Under the pieces are notes generated by a model, which saw nothing but the letters and a program-made list of their open reading frames with translations, was not told the DNA's origin and ran no database searches. Position numbers and translations under genes: made by a program. From positions 62,001-126,000 of the forward strand of contig NZ_BAAACP010000003.1 in the NCBI RefSeq assembly GCF_039521565.1: 64,000 nucleotides of DNA. Reading direction: 5' to 3'. The first letter of the stretch is position 1. Each line of letters begins with the position of its first letter. Of the stretch, positions 42,938 through 51,504 are shown piece by piece. The DNA comes from Paraclostridium tenue. Lineage in GTDB: Bacteria; Bacillota; Clostridia; Peptostreptococcales; Peptostreptococcaceae.

Positions 42938-43984
42938 ATGGAAATAATGAAAAAACTTACAGATATGACAACATCAGGAGGATGAGCGGCTAAAATAGGG
43001 CCAGAGGTTCTGGCTGGAGTTTTATCTAAGTTACCTAAAAATACATCAGATAAAAAAGAAAATTTATTAGTAGGGCTTGAGACTTCAGATGATGCAGCTG
43101 TATATAAGTTAAATGACGATACTGCATTAATTCAAACATTGGATTTCTTTACACCAATGATAGATGATCCTTATATATTTGGACAAATAGCAGCATCTAA
43201 TTCATTATCAGATGTTTACGCCATGGGAGGAAAGCCTTTGGTAGCTATGAATATAGTTTGTTTTCCTTCTTGTCATGATATGAATGTATTGGCAGAAATT
43301 CTTAAGGGTGGTATGGATAAAGTTAAAGAAAGTGGAGCTTTATTAGTAGGTGGTCACACTGTTGATGATAAAGAGCCTAAATATGGATTATCTGTATCGG
43401 GAACAGTTCATCCAGATAAAGTTTTATCTAATGCAACTTCAAAGGTAGGAGATAAAATAGTAATTACAAAGCCTATAGGAGTAGGTATATTAAATACTGC
43501 TATGAAGGAAAATTTAGTTGATGAAGAAACTTCAAAAACTGTAGTTGAGACTATGGTTCATTTAAATAAATATGCAGCAATGAGTTTTGACAATATAAAT
43601 GTAAACTCAGTTACAGATATAACAGGTTTTGGACTTTTAGGACATGCTTTGGAGATGGCTAAAGCATCAGATGTTAGTATAGAATTACAAGTTGATGAAA
43701 TACCTATATTAAATGGAGCTGTTGATATGGCTAAAATGGGTATAATACCAGCTGGTATGTATAGAAATAAGCAGTATATATCAAAAGATGTATATATAGA
43801 AAATATAGAAGAAGCTATAGAAGATATTTTATATGATCCACAAACATCTGGGGGATTATTAGTGTCTGTAGATAGCAACTTAGCAGAAGAACTAGTTAAA
43901 GATATGAAGAAAAATGGTTCTATAGAAGCTAAAATAATAGGAACTGTTAAAGAAAAAGGACAACATTATATAACAGTTAAGTAA
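42938..43984 (+). CDS. selD: Selenide, water dikinase SelD, itself a selenoprotein (UGA = Sec16)
   Basis: SelD makes selenophosphate from selenide and ATP. Translation from the ATG at 42938 (ribosome site GGGAGGAG) gives MEIMKKLTDMTTSGG, then TGA at 42983-42985, then AAKIGPEVL and an open frame to 43984: 348 residues. The TGA falls exactly where other SelD proteins have the catalytic Cys/Sec, three residues before the essential Lys (Lys19). The rest is canonical: DDAAVY, DFFTPMIDDPYIFGQIAA, SDVYAMGGKP, VGGHTVDDKEPKYGL, PQTSGGLL. A SECIS-like hairpin begins 13 nt after the TGA. selA, selB and tRNA-Sec nearby make recoding credible. An automatic caller would report a truncated gene starting near 43139. 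Confidence 0.96.
42983..43016 (+). promoter_or_regulatory. Sec UGA codon and bacterial SECIS-like hairpin in selD
   Basis: TGA (42983-42985) is followed by a 7-bp stem, GGCCAGA (42999-43005) with TCTGGCT (43009-43015; the last pair is G-U). The apical loop is GGT. A GU-containing small loop some 15-25 nt after the UGA is the hallmark of bacterial SECIS elements bound by SelB. The stem is seen directly. The function is inferred. Confidence 0.8.
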
Positions 43985-44010
43985 GGACTTATAAGGGGAG
44001 TGTGTTTTCA

Positions 44011-45420
44011 ATGAATAAAAGAGAGTTATTTGCTCAATTACCTTCAGTAGATGAAATGTTAAATCAGGATAAAATAATAGATGCATTAAATAGCTATCCA
44101 AGAAGTATACTACTTGAAGCTATAAGAGAATCAATTGACGAAAAAAGAAGAGCTATAGTTGATTTAAAACAAAGTGATTTTGATAAGTTTGAGATATCAA
44201 TAGATGAAATAGCTCAAAGTATTATGAATAAATGCAACTTAAAATATTCATTATCACTAAAAAAAGTTATAAATGCGACAGGTACTGTACTTCATACAAA
44301 TTTAGGGCGTTCTCTTTTAAGTGAAAGCATAAAAGATGATTTGTGGGAAGCTGCATCTAGATATTCAAACTTAGAATATAATATAGAAAAAGGACAAAGA
44401 GGTTCAAGATATACACATTTAACTGATACTATAAAAAGACTAACAGGAGCTGAAGATGTTTTAGTAGTTAATAACAATGCAGCAGCAGTACTTTTAGTAC
44501 TTAGTACTATGGCAAAAGGTGGAGAAGCTATAGTATCAAGAGGAGAATTAGTTGAGGTAGGGGGCTCTTTTAGAATACCGAGCATAATGGCTCTTAGTGG
44601 AGCTGATTTAGTAGAGGTTGGATCTACCAACAAAACTCATTTAAAAGATTATGAGGAAGCTATAAATGAAAATACAAAAGTATTGATGAAGGTTCATACA
44701 AGTAATTATAGAATACTTGGATTTACAGAAAGTGTAGATGTTGATAAATTATGTGAATTAGGGGAAAAACATGATATACCAGTTATTGAAGATTTAGGTA
44801 GTGGAGTTTTTGTAGATGTATCTAAATATGGATTAAGTTATGAACCTACAGTACTTGATTCTATAAGAAAAGGTGCTGATATAGTTACCTTTAGTGGAGA
44901 TAAAATGCTTGGAGGGCCACAAGCTGGTATTATAGTTGGTAAAAAAGAATACATAGAAAAAATGAAGAAAAATCAACTTACAAGAGCACTAAGAGTAGAT
45001 AAACTTACTATATGCGCATTAGAAGCTACTTTAAGAATGTACTTAGATGAAGAAAAAGCTAAAGAAGAAATACCAACACTAAAAATGCTAACATATTCTA
45101 TAAAAGAATTAGAAGAAAAAGCTAACAATTTATATTCTAAAATAGAATACTTAAATAATTATGCAGATATAAAAATAGAAGATGGATTATCTCAAGTTGG
45201 AGGAGGTTCTATGCCAACTGAGACTATGGATTCTAAAGTTATAACAATAATTCCTAAAAATATAAATGTTTCTACACTAGAAAATAGATTAAGATTAAGT
45301 GATGCACATATAATAGCAAGAGTATATGATGATAAGTATGTTTTAGATGTTAGAACTATATTTGAGGATGAATTTGAAGTTGTTAAAACTGAATTAGAAA
45401 AAGCTTTAATAGGGGGATAA
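44011..45420 (+). CDS. selA: L-seryl-tRNA(Sec) selenium transferase SelA
   Basis: SelA converts Ser-tRNA-Sec to Sec-tRNA-Sec with selenophosphate. The 469-residue PLP enzyme has the N-terminal block INATGTVLHTNLGRSLL, GAEDVLVVNNNAAAVLL, EDLGSGVFVD and the PLP lysine (about residue 298) in SGDKMLGGPQAG. The ATG at 44011 is preferred, with AAGGGGAG 10 nt upstream. An in-frame GTG at 44002 sits too close to that site. It lies 26 nt after selD and 2 nt before selB. Confidence 0.97.
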   Translation: MNKRELFAQLPSVDEMLNQDKIIDALNSYPRSILLEAIRESIDEKRRAIVDLKQSDFDKFEISIDEIAQSIMNKCNLKYSLSLKKVINATGTVLHTNLGRSLLSESIKDDLWEAASRYSNLEYNIEKGQRGSRYTHLTDTIKRLTGAEDVLVVNNNAAAVLLVLSTMAKGGEAIVSRGELVEVGGSFRIPSIMALSGADLVEVGSTNKTHLKDYEEAINENTKVLMKVHTSNYRILGFTESVDVDKLCELGEKHDIPVIEDLGSGVFVDVSKYGLSYEPTVLDSIRKGADIVTFSGDKMLGGPQAGIIVGKKEYIEKMKKNQLTRALRVDKLTICALEATLRMYLDEEKAKEEIPTLKMLTYSIKELEEKANNLYSKIEYLNNYADIKIEDGLSQVGGGSMPTETMDSKVITIIPKNINVSTLENRLRLSDAHIIARVYDDKYVLDVRTIFEDEFEVVKTELEKALIGG

Positions 45421-45422
45421 AT

Positions 45423-47306
45423 ATGAAAAATGTAATAATAGGAACAGCAGGACATATAGATCACGGTAAAACAACTCTTATAAAAGCACTTACAGGAAGA
45501 GAAACAGATACCTTAGCTGAAGAAAAAAAGAGAGGTATTTCTATAAATTTAGGATTTACTTATTTTGATTTACCAAGCAATAAAAGAGCTGGGATAGTAG
45601 ATGTCCCAGGACATGAAAAATTTATAAAAAACATGTTAGCTGGAGCATCAGGACTTGATATGGTTTTATTAGTTGTTGCAACTGATGAAGGAGTTATGCC
45701 TCAAACTATAGAGCATATGGATATATTAACTTTCTTAAATATTAAAAAAGGTATGATAGTATTAACTAAAAGTGATACTGTTGATGAAGACTTTATAGAA
45801 TTAGTAAAAGAAGATGTTAGGGAAAAAGTTAAAGGAACTTTCCTAGAAGATGCTGAAATTATAGAAGTTGATTCAATATCAAGACGTGGAATGGACGAAC
45901 TTATAACTAAAATTGATAAAATGACTGATGAAATAGAAGATAAAAACTTAAATGCGCCAGCAAGACTTAATATTGACAGAGTATTTTCTATAAAAGGGTT
46001 TGGAACTGTTGTAACAGGAACTTTAATAGAAGGTAAGATAAATGTTGATGATGATTTAGTTATATATCCAAAAGAATTAAAAGCCAAGATAAGAAGTATA
46101 CAAGTTCATGGTGAAAGTGTAGAAACTGCTTATGCTGGGCAAAGAACAGCTATAAATATATCAAATGTCAAGGTTGAAGAAGTAAATAGAGGAGATGTAT
46201 TAGCATCAGAACACTCTCTAGAAGAAGCTATGATGTTAGATGTTAGACTAAGTATAGTTAAACACACAGATTTAGGGCTTAAGCACTGGGATAGATTAAG
46301 ACTTTATCATGGTACTAGAGAAATACTTTGTAGAGCAGTACCTTTAGAAGTTGAAGAAATAAATCCTGGTGAAAGTGGATTAGTTCAATTAAGACTTGAA
46401 GAAAGTATAGTAGCTAAAAAAGGCGATAAGTTTGTAGTTAGAAGATATTCTCCTATGGAGACTATAGGTGGAGGAATAGTAATAGATACTAATCCTAAAA
46501 AGCATAAAAGATTTGATAAAGCTATAATAGATGCTTTAAAGGTTAAAGAAAAAGGAGAACTTAGCGCTATATTAAAAGAATATTTAAAAAATAATTCTAG
46601 AAATTATCCTAACATAAAAGAAATAATGAGTTATAGTGGAGAAAGCGAAGAAAATGTAAAAAAAGCATTAAATAAGCTTTTAGATGAAAAGAGTGTTGTT
46701 TGTGTAAATAACATGTATATGCATATAAATCAGTATAATCTATTAAAAGAAAATATAGAAAATGAATTAAAAACATATCATAAGAAATTTAGACTTAGAA
46801 AAGGTATGCTAAAAGAAGAAGTAAGATCTAAAATTGAAAGTAAGTTTAAAACTAGAGAATTTGATATGTTATTAGAGATGTTTATAAATGATGATATAGT
46901 AAAAGTTGAAGATAATATTGTTTCTTTAAAAGATTTCAAAGTAGTTTTAAATGAAAAACAATTAAAAATTAAAAATGAAATAGAAAAAACATTAAACTTA
47001 GCTGGACTTAACAATATATATACTATTGAAGATATAACTAACAATAAAAAAGAATATGAAGAAGTTTTAGAATCTTTAATAGGAAATACTGTTTGTAGAC
47101 TTGAAGATAGTTATATAATGTCTACTAAGGTTTACAATAATGCCAAAGATAGATTAGTTAAGTATTTAAAAGAAAATAATGAAATAACTTTAGGAGATTA
47201 TAGAGATTTAGTTAATTCGAGTAGAAAAAATTGCATGATAATTCTTGAAGATTTCGATAGAAATAGAATAACAAAAAGAATAGAAAATAAAAGAGTATTA
47301 TTCTAA
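45423..47306 (+). CDS. selB: Selenocysteine-specific elongation factor SelB
   Basis: SelB carries Sec-tRNA-Sec to ribosomes stalled at UGA next to a SECIS. The 627-residue protein has an EF-Tu-like GTPase part with G1 GHIDHGKTTL, switch GISINLGF, G3 DVPGHEKF and G4 TKSD, then beta-barrel domains. The C-terminal half (about 360-627) holds the winged-helix repeats that bind the SECIS hairpin. It starts 2 nt after the selA stop with a GGGGGAT ribosome site inside the end of selA. A terminator follows. Confidence 0.97.
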   Translation: MKNVIIGTAGHIDHGKTTLIKALTGRETDTLAEEKKRGISINLGFTYFDLPSNKRAGIVDVPGHEKFIKNMLAGASGLDMVLLVVATDEGVMPQTIEHMDILTFLNIKKGMIVLTKSDTVDEDFIELVKEDVREKVKGTFLEDAEIIEVDSISRRGMDELITKIDKMTDEIEDKNLNAPARLNIDRVFSIKGFGTVVTGTLIEGKINVDDDLVIYPKELKAKIRSIQVHGESVETAYAGQRTAINISNVKVEEVNRGDVLASEHSLEEAMMLDVRLSIVKHTDLGLKHWDRLRLYHGTREILCRAVPLEVEEINPGESGLVQLRLEESIVAKKGDKFVVRRYSPMETIGGGIVIDTNPKKHKRFDKAIIDALKVKEKGELSAILKEYLKNNSRNYPNIKEIMSYSGESEENVKKALNKLLDEKSVVCVNNMYMHINQYNLLKENIENELKTYHKKFRLRKGMLKEEVRSKIESKFKTREFDMLLEMFINDDIVKVEDNIVSLKDFKVVLNEKQLKIKNEIEKTLNLAGLNNIYTIEDITNNKKEYEEVLESLIGNTVCRLEDSYIMSTKVYNNAKDRLVKYLKENNEITLGDYRDLVNSSRKNCMIILEDFDRNRITKRIENKRVLF

Positions 47307-47348
47307 AAAAACTGGTGAATAGCTTTAAAAAGTTATTCACCAGTTTTT
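47306..47348. terminator. Bidirectional terminator between selB and apbE
   Basis: AAAAACTGGTGAATA pairs with TATTCACCAGTTTTT across a loop of about 10 nt, with A- and T-runs on both sides of the convergent genes. Confidence 0.92.
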
Positions 47349-47362
47349 ATTAAAGAAAAATT

Positions 47363-48409
47363 TTAGTTTTTAATAGTAAAAGTAGAATCTGTAAGTTTAA
47401 AAGAATCTTTAAGTCCTGATGATAAGTAAATATCTTTATCTTTGGTTATAAATATCGCTTGTGTATTTGGTAAAGATTCTATTAACTTAAGACCTTCTTT
47501 TGTTCCAAGTGAAAACGTAGTTGTAGATAATGCATCACAATTCATTGAATTATCTGAAATTATTGTTACGCTACTAAGTTCATTATCTACTGGAAAGCCT
47601 GTTTTAGGGCTTAAGATATGATGATATATTTTATTATCCTTTTTTATATATCTTTCATATATTCCAGATGTAACTACAGATTTATTTGATATGCTCAAAC
47701 TACCGATTGAATTTCCTCTAGGTTTTGTTGGGTCTTGTATTCCTATGTTAAAGTTATCATCATTATCCTTTTTTCCTAATGTATATATATTACCACCAAG
47801 ATTTACTATAGCTCCTTTAATTTTTTGCCCTTTTAGATATTCTACTACTTTATCTGCTGCATAACCTTTAGCTATTCCACCTAAATCTATTTTAGAATCT
47901 TTATTTTTTAACATTATTTTACTTTGTTTATCATCTAAAATTATATTTTTATAATTTATAGTAGATAAAGCTTTATCTATTTCAGATTGCATAGGAACTT
48001 TTGAATTTTGATTGCCTATATTCCAAAGGTTTACCAATGAGCCTATAGTTGTATCAAAATTTCCATCTGATATATCTGAAAAATGTATAGATGTTTTTAT
48101 AACCTTATAAGTGTCTTTTGATACTTTAGTAAAATTTTTTCCAGCATTTTGATTTATTTTATAAATATCACTAGATATTGTAGATGGATTCATTTTATTA
48201 TCTATATCTTTTATTATTTCTTCACATTTAGAAAGAATTTTATTTGCTTTTTCTTCATTGGATTTGGCATACATTGTTATTTCATTAACAGTTCCAAGAT
48301 AATACATGGTTTTAGAAAATTTATTGACTTTTTTATTAAATATAAAAAAAATTGAAATGATTGATATAATAAAAATAGTTATATAAAATGTAAGTTTTTT
48401 ACTTTTCAT
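47363..48409 (-). CDS. apbE: FAD:protein FMN transferase ApbE
   Basis: ApbE moves FMN from FAD onto a Thr or Ser of target proteins such as RnfD and RnfG on the outer face of the membrane. The 348-residue protein has an uncleaved-looking N-terminal helix (about 7-24) with no lipobox Cys. The core blocks are IDLGGIAKGYAADKVVEYLK, GAIVNLGGNIYTLGK, VVTSGIYERY and the metal-binding MNCDALSTTTFSLG. It diverges from a NusG-domain-II gene 61 bp away. Rnf is encoded at 1-4752, so these subunits are the obvious clients, though other flavinylated proteins may exist. Confidence 0.94.
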   Translation of the reverse strand: MKSKKLTFYITIFIISIISIFFIFNKKVNKFSKTMYYLGTVNEITMYAKSNEEKANKILSKCEEIIKDIDNKMNPSTISSDIYKINQNAGKNFTKVSKDTYKVIKTSIHFSDISDGNFDTTIGSLVNLWNIGNQNSKVPMQSEIDKALSTINYKNIILDDKQSKIMLKNKDSKIDLGGIAKGYAADKVVEYLKGQKIKGAIVNLGGNIYTLGKKDNDDNFNIGIQDPTKPRGNSIGSLSISNKSVVTSGIYERYIKKDNKIYHHILSPKTGFPVDNELSSVTIISDNSMNCDALSTTTFSLGTKEGLKLIESLPNTQAIFITKDKDIYLSSGLKDSFKLTDSTFTIKN

Positions 48410-48470
48410 AGTGTCTCCCCTTTATATTTATGATATATTTAATTATATTATAAATGGTTGGGGGATAAAA

Positions 48471-48836
48471 ATGAAGAAAAACGATTTTTTTCTTATTTTA
48501 CTAGTTCTTGTAGTGATAGTAGCAGCGTTAGCTTTTAATTATTTCAAACAATCTAGTGAAGGTGATAAAGTAGTTATATATTTAGATAATAAAGTTTACA
48601 AGGAAATACCTATAAACAAAAAAGAGGAATTAACAATAAAAACTGAAAATGGATATAATAAAATTAAAGTACATGATGGTGGAGTAGAAGTAAGTGAAGC
48701 TTCTTGTCCAGATGATATATGCGTAAAAACTGGATTTATAAAAAAATCTAACAAGAGTATAGTATGTATACCTAATAAAGTTAGTATAAAAATAGTTAGT
48801 AATGAAAAAAATGATATAGATATAATAGCAAATTAA
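48471..48836 (+). CDS. NusG domain II-containing membrane-anchored protein
   Basis: The 121-residue protein has one N-terminal transmembrane helix (about 5-25) and an extracytoplasmic domain with the pattern KVVIYLDNKVYKEIP, HDGGVEVSEASCPDDIC and a second cysteine-containing VCIPNKVSIKI. This is the NusG-II/DUF fold that in Clostridia often sits next to ApbE or Rnf-like genes. The exact role is not known to me. The start at 48471 is chosen because it follows TTGGGGGAT. An in-frame ATG at 48411 would add 20 residues and lies over the divergent promoter region. ung follows after 15 nt. Confidence 0.85.
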   Translation: MKKNDFFLILLVLVVIVAALAFNYFKQSSEGDKVVIYLDNKVYKEIPINKKEELTIKTENGYNKIKVHDGGVEVSEASCPDDICVKTGFIKKSNKSIVCIPNKVSIKIVSNEKNDIDIIAN

Positions 48837-48851
48837 AAAGTAGGTGACATT

Positions 48852-49526
48852 ATGGTAAAAATAGGAAATGATTGGGATGGAGTTTTAGAAGGTGAATTTG
48901 AAAAGCCATATTATTTAGAACTTAGACAATTTTTAAAAAGTGAATATGAGACACAAGTTATATATCCTGATATGTATAATATATTTAATGCTTTAAAATA
49001 CACTTCATATAAAGATACAAAGGTTTTAATTTTAGGACAAGATCCATATCATGGAGAAAATCAAGCTCACGGGCTTGCATTTTCTGTAAAGCCAGGAGTT
49101 AGAATTCCTCCATCTTTATTAAATATGTATAAAGAGTTGCACACAGATTTAGGGTGTTTTATACCTAATAACGGGTATTTAGTTTCTTGGGCAGAACAAG
49201 GTGTATTATTACTTAATACAGCACTTACTGTTAGAGCACATCAAGCAAATTCTCATAAGGGTAAAGGATGGGAAGTATTTACTGATAATATAATAAAATT
49301 ATTAAACTTAAGAGCTAATCCTGTAATATTTGTTCTTTGGGGAAATAATGCAAGAAATAAAAAGAAATTAATTGACACAAATAAGCATTATATAATAGAA
49401 TCTGCTCATCCAAGTCCATTATCAGCTAGTAGAGGTTTTTTTGGATCAAAGCCTTTTTCTAAAACTAATGATATATTAATTAAATTAGGAAAAACTCCCA
49501 TAAATTGGCAGATACCTAATTTATAA
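48852..49526 (+). CDS. ung: Uracil-DNA glycosylase
   Basis: Ung removes uracil from DNA in base-excision repair. The 224-residue family-1 enzyme has the catalytic water-activating motif GQDPYHGENQAHGLAFSV (about residues 60-77), LLLNTALTV, and the DNA-intercalation loop HPSPLSASRGFFG near residue 187. A TAGGTGA ribosome site is present. It follows the NusG-II gene by 15 nt and is probably cotranscribed with it. Confidence 0.97.
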   Translation: MVKIGNDWDGVLEGEFEKPYYLELRQFLKSEYETQVIYPDMYNIFNALKYTSYKDTKVLILGQDPYHGENQAHGLAFSVKPGVRIPPSLLNMYKELHTDLGCFIPNNGYLVSWAEQGVLLLNTALTVRAHQANSHKGKGWEVFTDNIIKLLNLRANPVIFVLWGNNARNKKKLIDTNKHYIIESAHPSPLSASRGFFGSKPFSKTNDILIKLGKTPINWQIPNL

Positions 49527-49597
49527 ATTCATAGAAAAAATAATAATTAGCTTATTAAATAATTTTAACAATGAAAAAATATATAATAGTTTAGAAT

Positions 49598-49627
49598 AAA
49601 AAAGGTACAAATTTTTGTGCCTTTTTT
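49598..49627 (+). terminator. Terminator after ung
   Basis: AAAAAAGGTACAA (49598-49610) pairs with TTTGTGCCTTTTTT, with one U-G pair and a tight loop. Confidence 0.75.
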
Positions 49628-49767
49628 ATTTTAAAAAGAAGTTTATAATGTAAACTTTGAATTTGAATTTAAAATTATTGCAAAATATGAAAATGTTTGC
49701 TAAAAATAGTTGCACTATATTTAAATATATGATAATATAAGTTTGTGAGTGAGAGGACATCCCATAT

Positions 49768-49864
49768 GGGGGTGGATGGGTGCTGGTGTGCCCTCTAGTC
49801 TTCAAAACTAGTATGAGGAGTTAGGAGCTTCTTGGGTGGGTTCGATTCCCACGCACTCCCGCCA
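49768..49864 (+). tRNA. selC: tRNA-Sec (anticodon UCA)
   Basis: At 97 nt including an encoded CCA (49862-49864), it has the long form of tRNA-Sec. Acceptor GGGGGUG (49768-49774) pairs with CACUCCC (49854-49860). The D stem is 6 bp (GGGUGC with GUGCCC, 49778-49793) with a 4-nt loop, a tRNA-Sec trait. Anticodon stem CTAGT/ACTAG encloses loop CTTCAAA, with anticodon TCA at 49802-49804. There is a long variable arm (about 49812-49835) and a T arm GTGGG-TTCGATT-CCCAC. The eighth acceptor position is G opposite G, a mismatch. A weak upstream promoter (TTGCAC near 49710 and an AT-rich -10) is possible. selD, selA and selB are 2.5-7 kb upstream. Confidence 0.95.
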
Positions 49865-49874
49865 ATAAAATGAT

Positions 49875-49903
49875 AAAGGAACTCTAGTTAGAGTTCCTTT
49901 TTT
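49875..49903. terminator. Bidirectional terminator after tRNA-Sec
   Basis: A 12-bp stem, AAAGGAACTCTA (49875-49886) with TAGAGTTCCTTT (49889-49900), has a 2-nt loop and a T-run. It is shared with the convergent gene at 49909. Confidence 0.9.
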
Positions 49904-49908
49904 GTTTT

Positions 49909-50619
49909 TTAAATTGAATCTTCACTTATAGTAAATTTATTTAAGGTATTATTCCAAATATATAATTCTTTTAAAACTTTTTTATCAGAAGTTTTATCTA
50001 ATGGTGAGATAGTGTAAACATAAAGTATCTTAGGGGGATTGTCATCTAAAAAATCCATACTAGCAGAAAGTATACTTTTATTATCATTTTCTAAATTTGT
50101 TATTTGTGCATATAAATCTTTTTTTAATTTAGATACAAATATAGATTTTTCTTTATAAAATATCTCAATAAATTTCTTATCATTTAAATAATTGCTATCA
50201 TCTTCTGAATTTTGTTCAATAACTAGAAAATTTTTATAAAAATAAAAGTTATCGATGTTACACAGATTATCGACAATACAATTAAAAGAATATGTATCAT
50301 CACTATTTTTTTTGTAAAAAGCTATAAAAGATTTGTTTTGAGGTAATGTTATATTAAAAGCAGTAAAATTATTTGTATCATTTTCTATATTTTTAAAAAT
50401 GTTAAGTTGCATATAATCTATATGTTTTATAAAATTTTCTTTATGAGTGTCTTTTAATATTTGAACAATTAAATTATAATTATCGTTATTAGATATTGCT
50501 TTTGTTATAGAAGATTCTTTTATAGAATGTTTATTGGAATTAATATTTATAATTAATAATAATGAAACCAATATATTTACTATTAGCATGTATAATAAGA
50601 AAGTTATTAATTTCTTCAA
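49909..50619 (-). CDS. Hypothetical membrane-anchored protein, unrecognised
   Basis: I do not recognise this 236-residue protein. It has an N-terminal transmembrane helix (about 4-24, LLYMLIVNILVSLLLIIN), then a soluble, probably extracytoplasmic domain rich in Asn, Asp, Lys and Tyr. There is no lipobox, no repeat and no known catalytic motif. Two cysteines (near residues 114 and 119) are close together in CIVDNLCNID. Codon use looks like that of its neighbours. A GGGGTGATG ribosome site precedes the start. It stands alone between tRNA-Sec and tcdA, so context gives no function. Confidence 0.75.
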   Translation of the reverse strand: MKKLITFLLYMLIVNILVSLLLIININSNKHSIKESSITKAISNNDNYNLIVQILKDTHKENFIKHIDYMQLNIFKNIENDTNNFTAFNITLPQNKSFIAFYKKNSDDTYSFNCIVDNLCNIDNFYFYKNFLVIEQNSEDDSNYLNDKKFIEIFYKEKSIFVSKLKKDLYAQITNLENDNKSILSASMDFLDDNPPKILYVYTISPLDKTSDKKVLKELYIWNNTLNKFTISEDSI

Positions 50620-50737
50620 AGCATCACCCCTGTTACTAAAAACTTTGCTATTTTTATATGTATAGTGGGTTAATTAAATAGATATTAAATTATATTCTTA
50701 TATATAGAAAAAATTACATCAAGGAGAAATAATAAAT

Positions 50738-51442
50738 ATGGATAAGAATTTTAGAACTAGAACAGCTCTTATAGTCGGAAATGAAGGAGTAGAAAAATTA
50801 AAAAATTCCAATGTTTTAATTTTTGGAGTAGGTGGAGTTGGAAGTTTTGCAGCTGAAGCTATAGCAAGAGCTGGAGTTGGAAAGATGACTATAGTAGATT
50901 TTGATGATGTTGATATAACTAATATAAACAGACAGCTTCCGGCACTTCATTCAACTGTAGGAAAAGATAAAGTAGACGTTATGAAAGAAAGAATATTAGA
51001 TATAAATCCAGACATAGATATAAAAGCTATAAAGGATATGTATACAGCAGAAAATAGTGATCAGTTATTAAGTGGGGATTATGATTATGTAGTTGATGCT
51101 ATAGATATGGTAAGTTCAAAAATACATTTAATAGAAAGTTGTGTTAAAAAGAACTTAACTATAATTAGTTCTATGGGAATGGGTAATAAATTAGATCCGA
51201 CTAAGATTGTTGTTACTGATATACACAAAACTCAAATGTGTCCACTTGCTAAAGTAGTTAGAAAAGAATTAAGAGATAGAAAGATAAAAAAATTAAAAGT
51301 TGTTTATTCACCAGAACAACCAGTGCAGTTAAAAGAAAGAATAATGAATGGTAAAAAAGTAACTCCAGGAAGTATATCATTCGTGCCATCTGTAGCAGGG
51401 CTTACAATAGCTTCTGTAGTAATAAATGATTTAATAAAATAA
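50738..51442 (+). CDS. tcdA: tRNA threonylcarbamoyladenosine dehydratase TcdA (ThiF/MoeB-like)
   Basis: TcdA cyclises the t6A37 modification of ANN-decoding tRNAs to ct6A with ATP. The 234-residue E1-like protein has the nucleotide-binding GVGGVGSFAAEAIARAGVG, the Arg in DITNINRQLPAL, VVDAIDMVSSK and a MCPLAKVVRKELR segment near residue 168. An AAGGAGAA ribosome site is present. It is a single gene with its own terminator. Other ThiF-family roles are less likely because no thiamine or Moco genes adjoin. Confidence 0.92.
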   Translation: MDKNFRTRTALIVGNEGVEKLKNSNVLIFGVGGVGSFAAEAIARAGVGKMTIVDFDDVDITNINRQLPALHSTVGKDKVDVMKERILDINPDIDIKAIKDMYTAENSDQLLSGDYDYVVDAIDMVSSKIHLIESCVKKNLTIISSMGMGNKLDPTKIVVTDIHKTQMCPLAKVVRKELRDRKIKKLKVVYSPEQPVQLKERIMNGKKVTPGSISFVPSVAGLTIASVVINDLIK

Positions 51443-51450
51443 TTTAATTT

Positions 51451-51491
51451 AAAAAGGTAACATTAAGCTATGCTATATTGTTACCTTTTTT
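51451..51491. terminator. Bidirectional terminator between tcdA and the MBL lipoprotein gene
   Basis: AAAAAGGTAACA (51451-51462) pairs with TGTTACCTTTTT (from 51479), with a 16-nt loop. Confidence 0.85.
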
Positions 51492-51504
51492 ATTTTAATT
51501 AAAG

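Noticed and set aside
42938..43138. selD as a pseudogene with a premature stop
   Set aside because: The only stop is TGA at the exact catalytic position, followed by a hairpin, in a genome segment with selA, selB and tRNA-Sec. The rest of the frame is intact and conserved.
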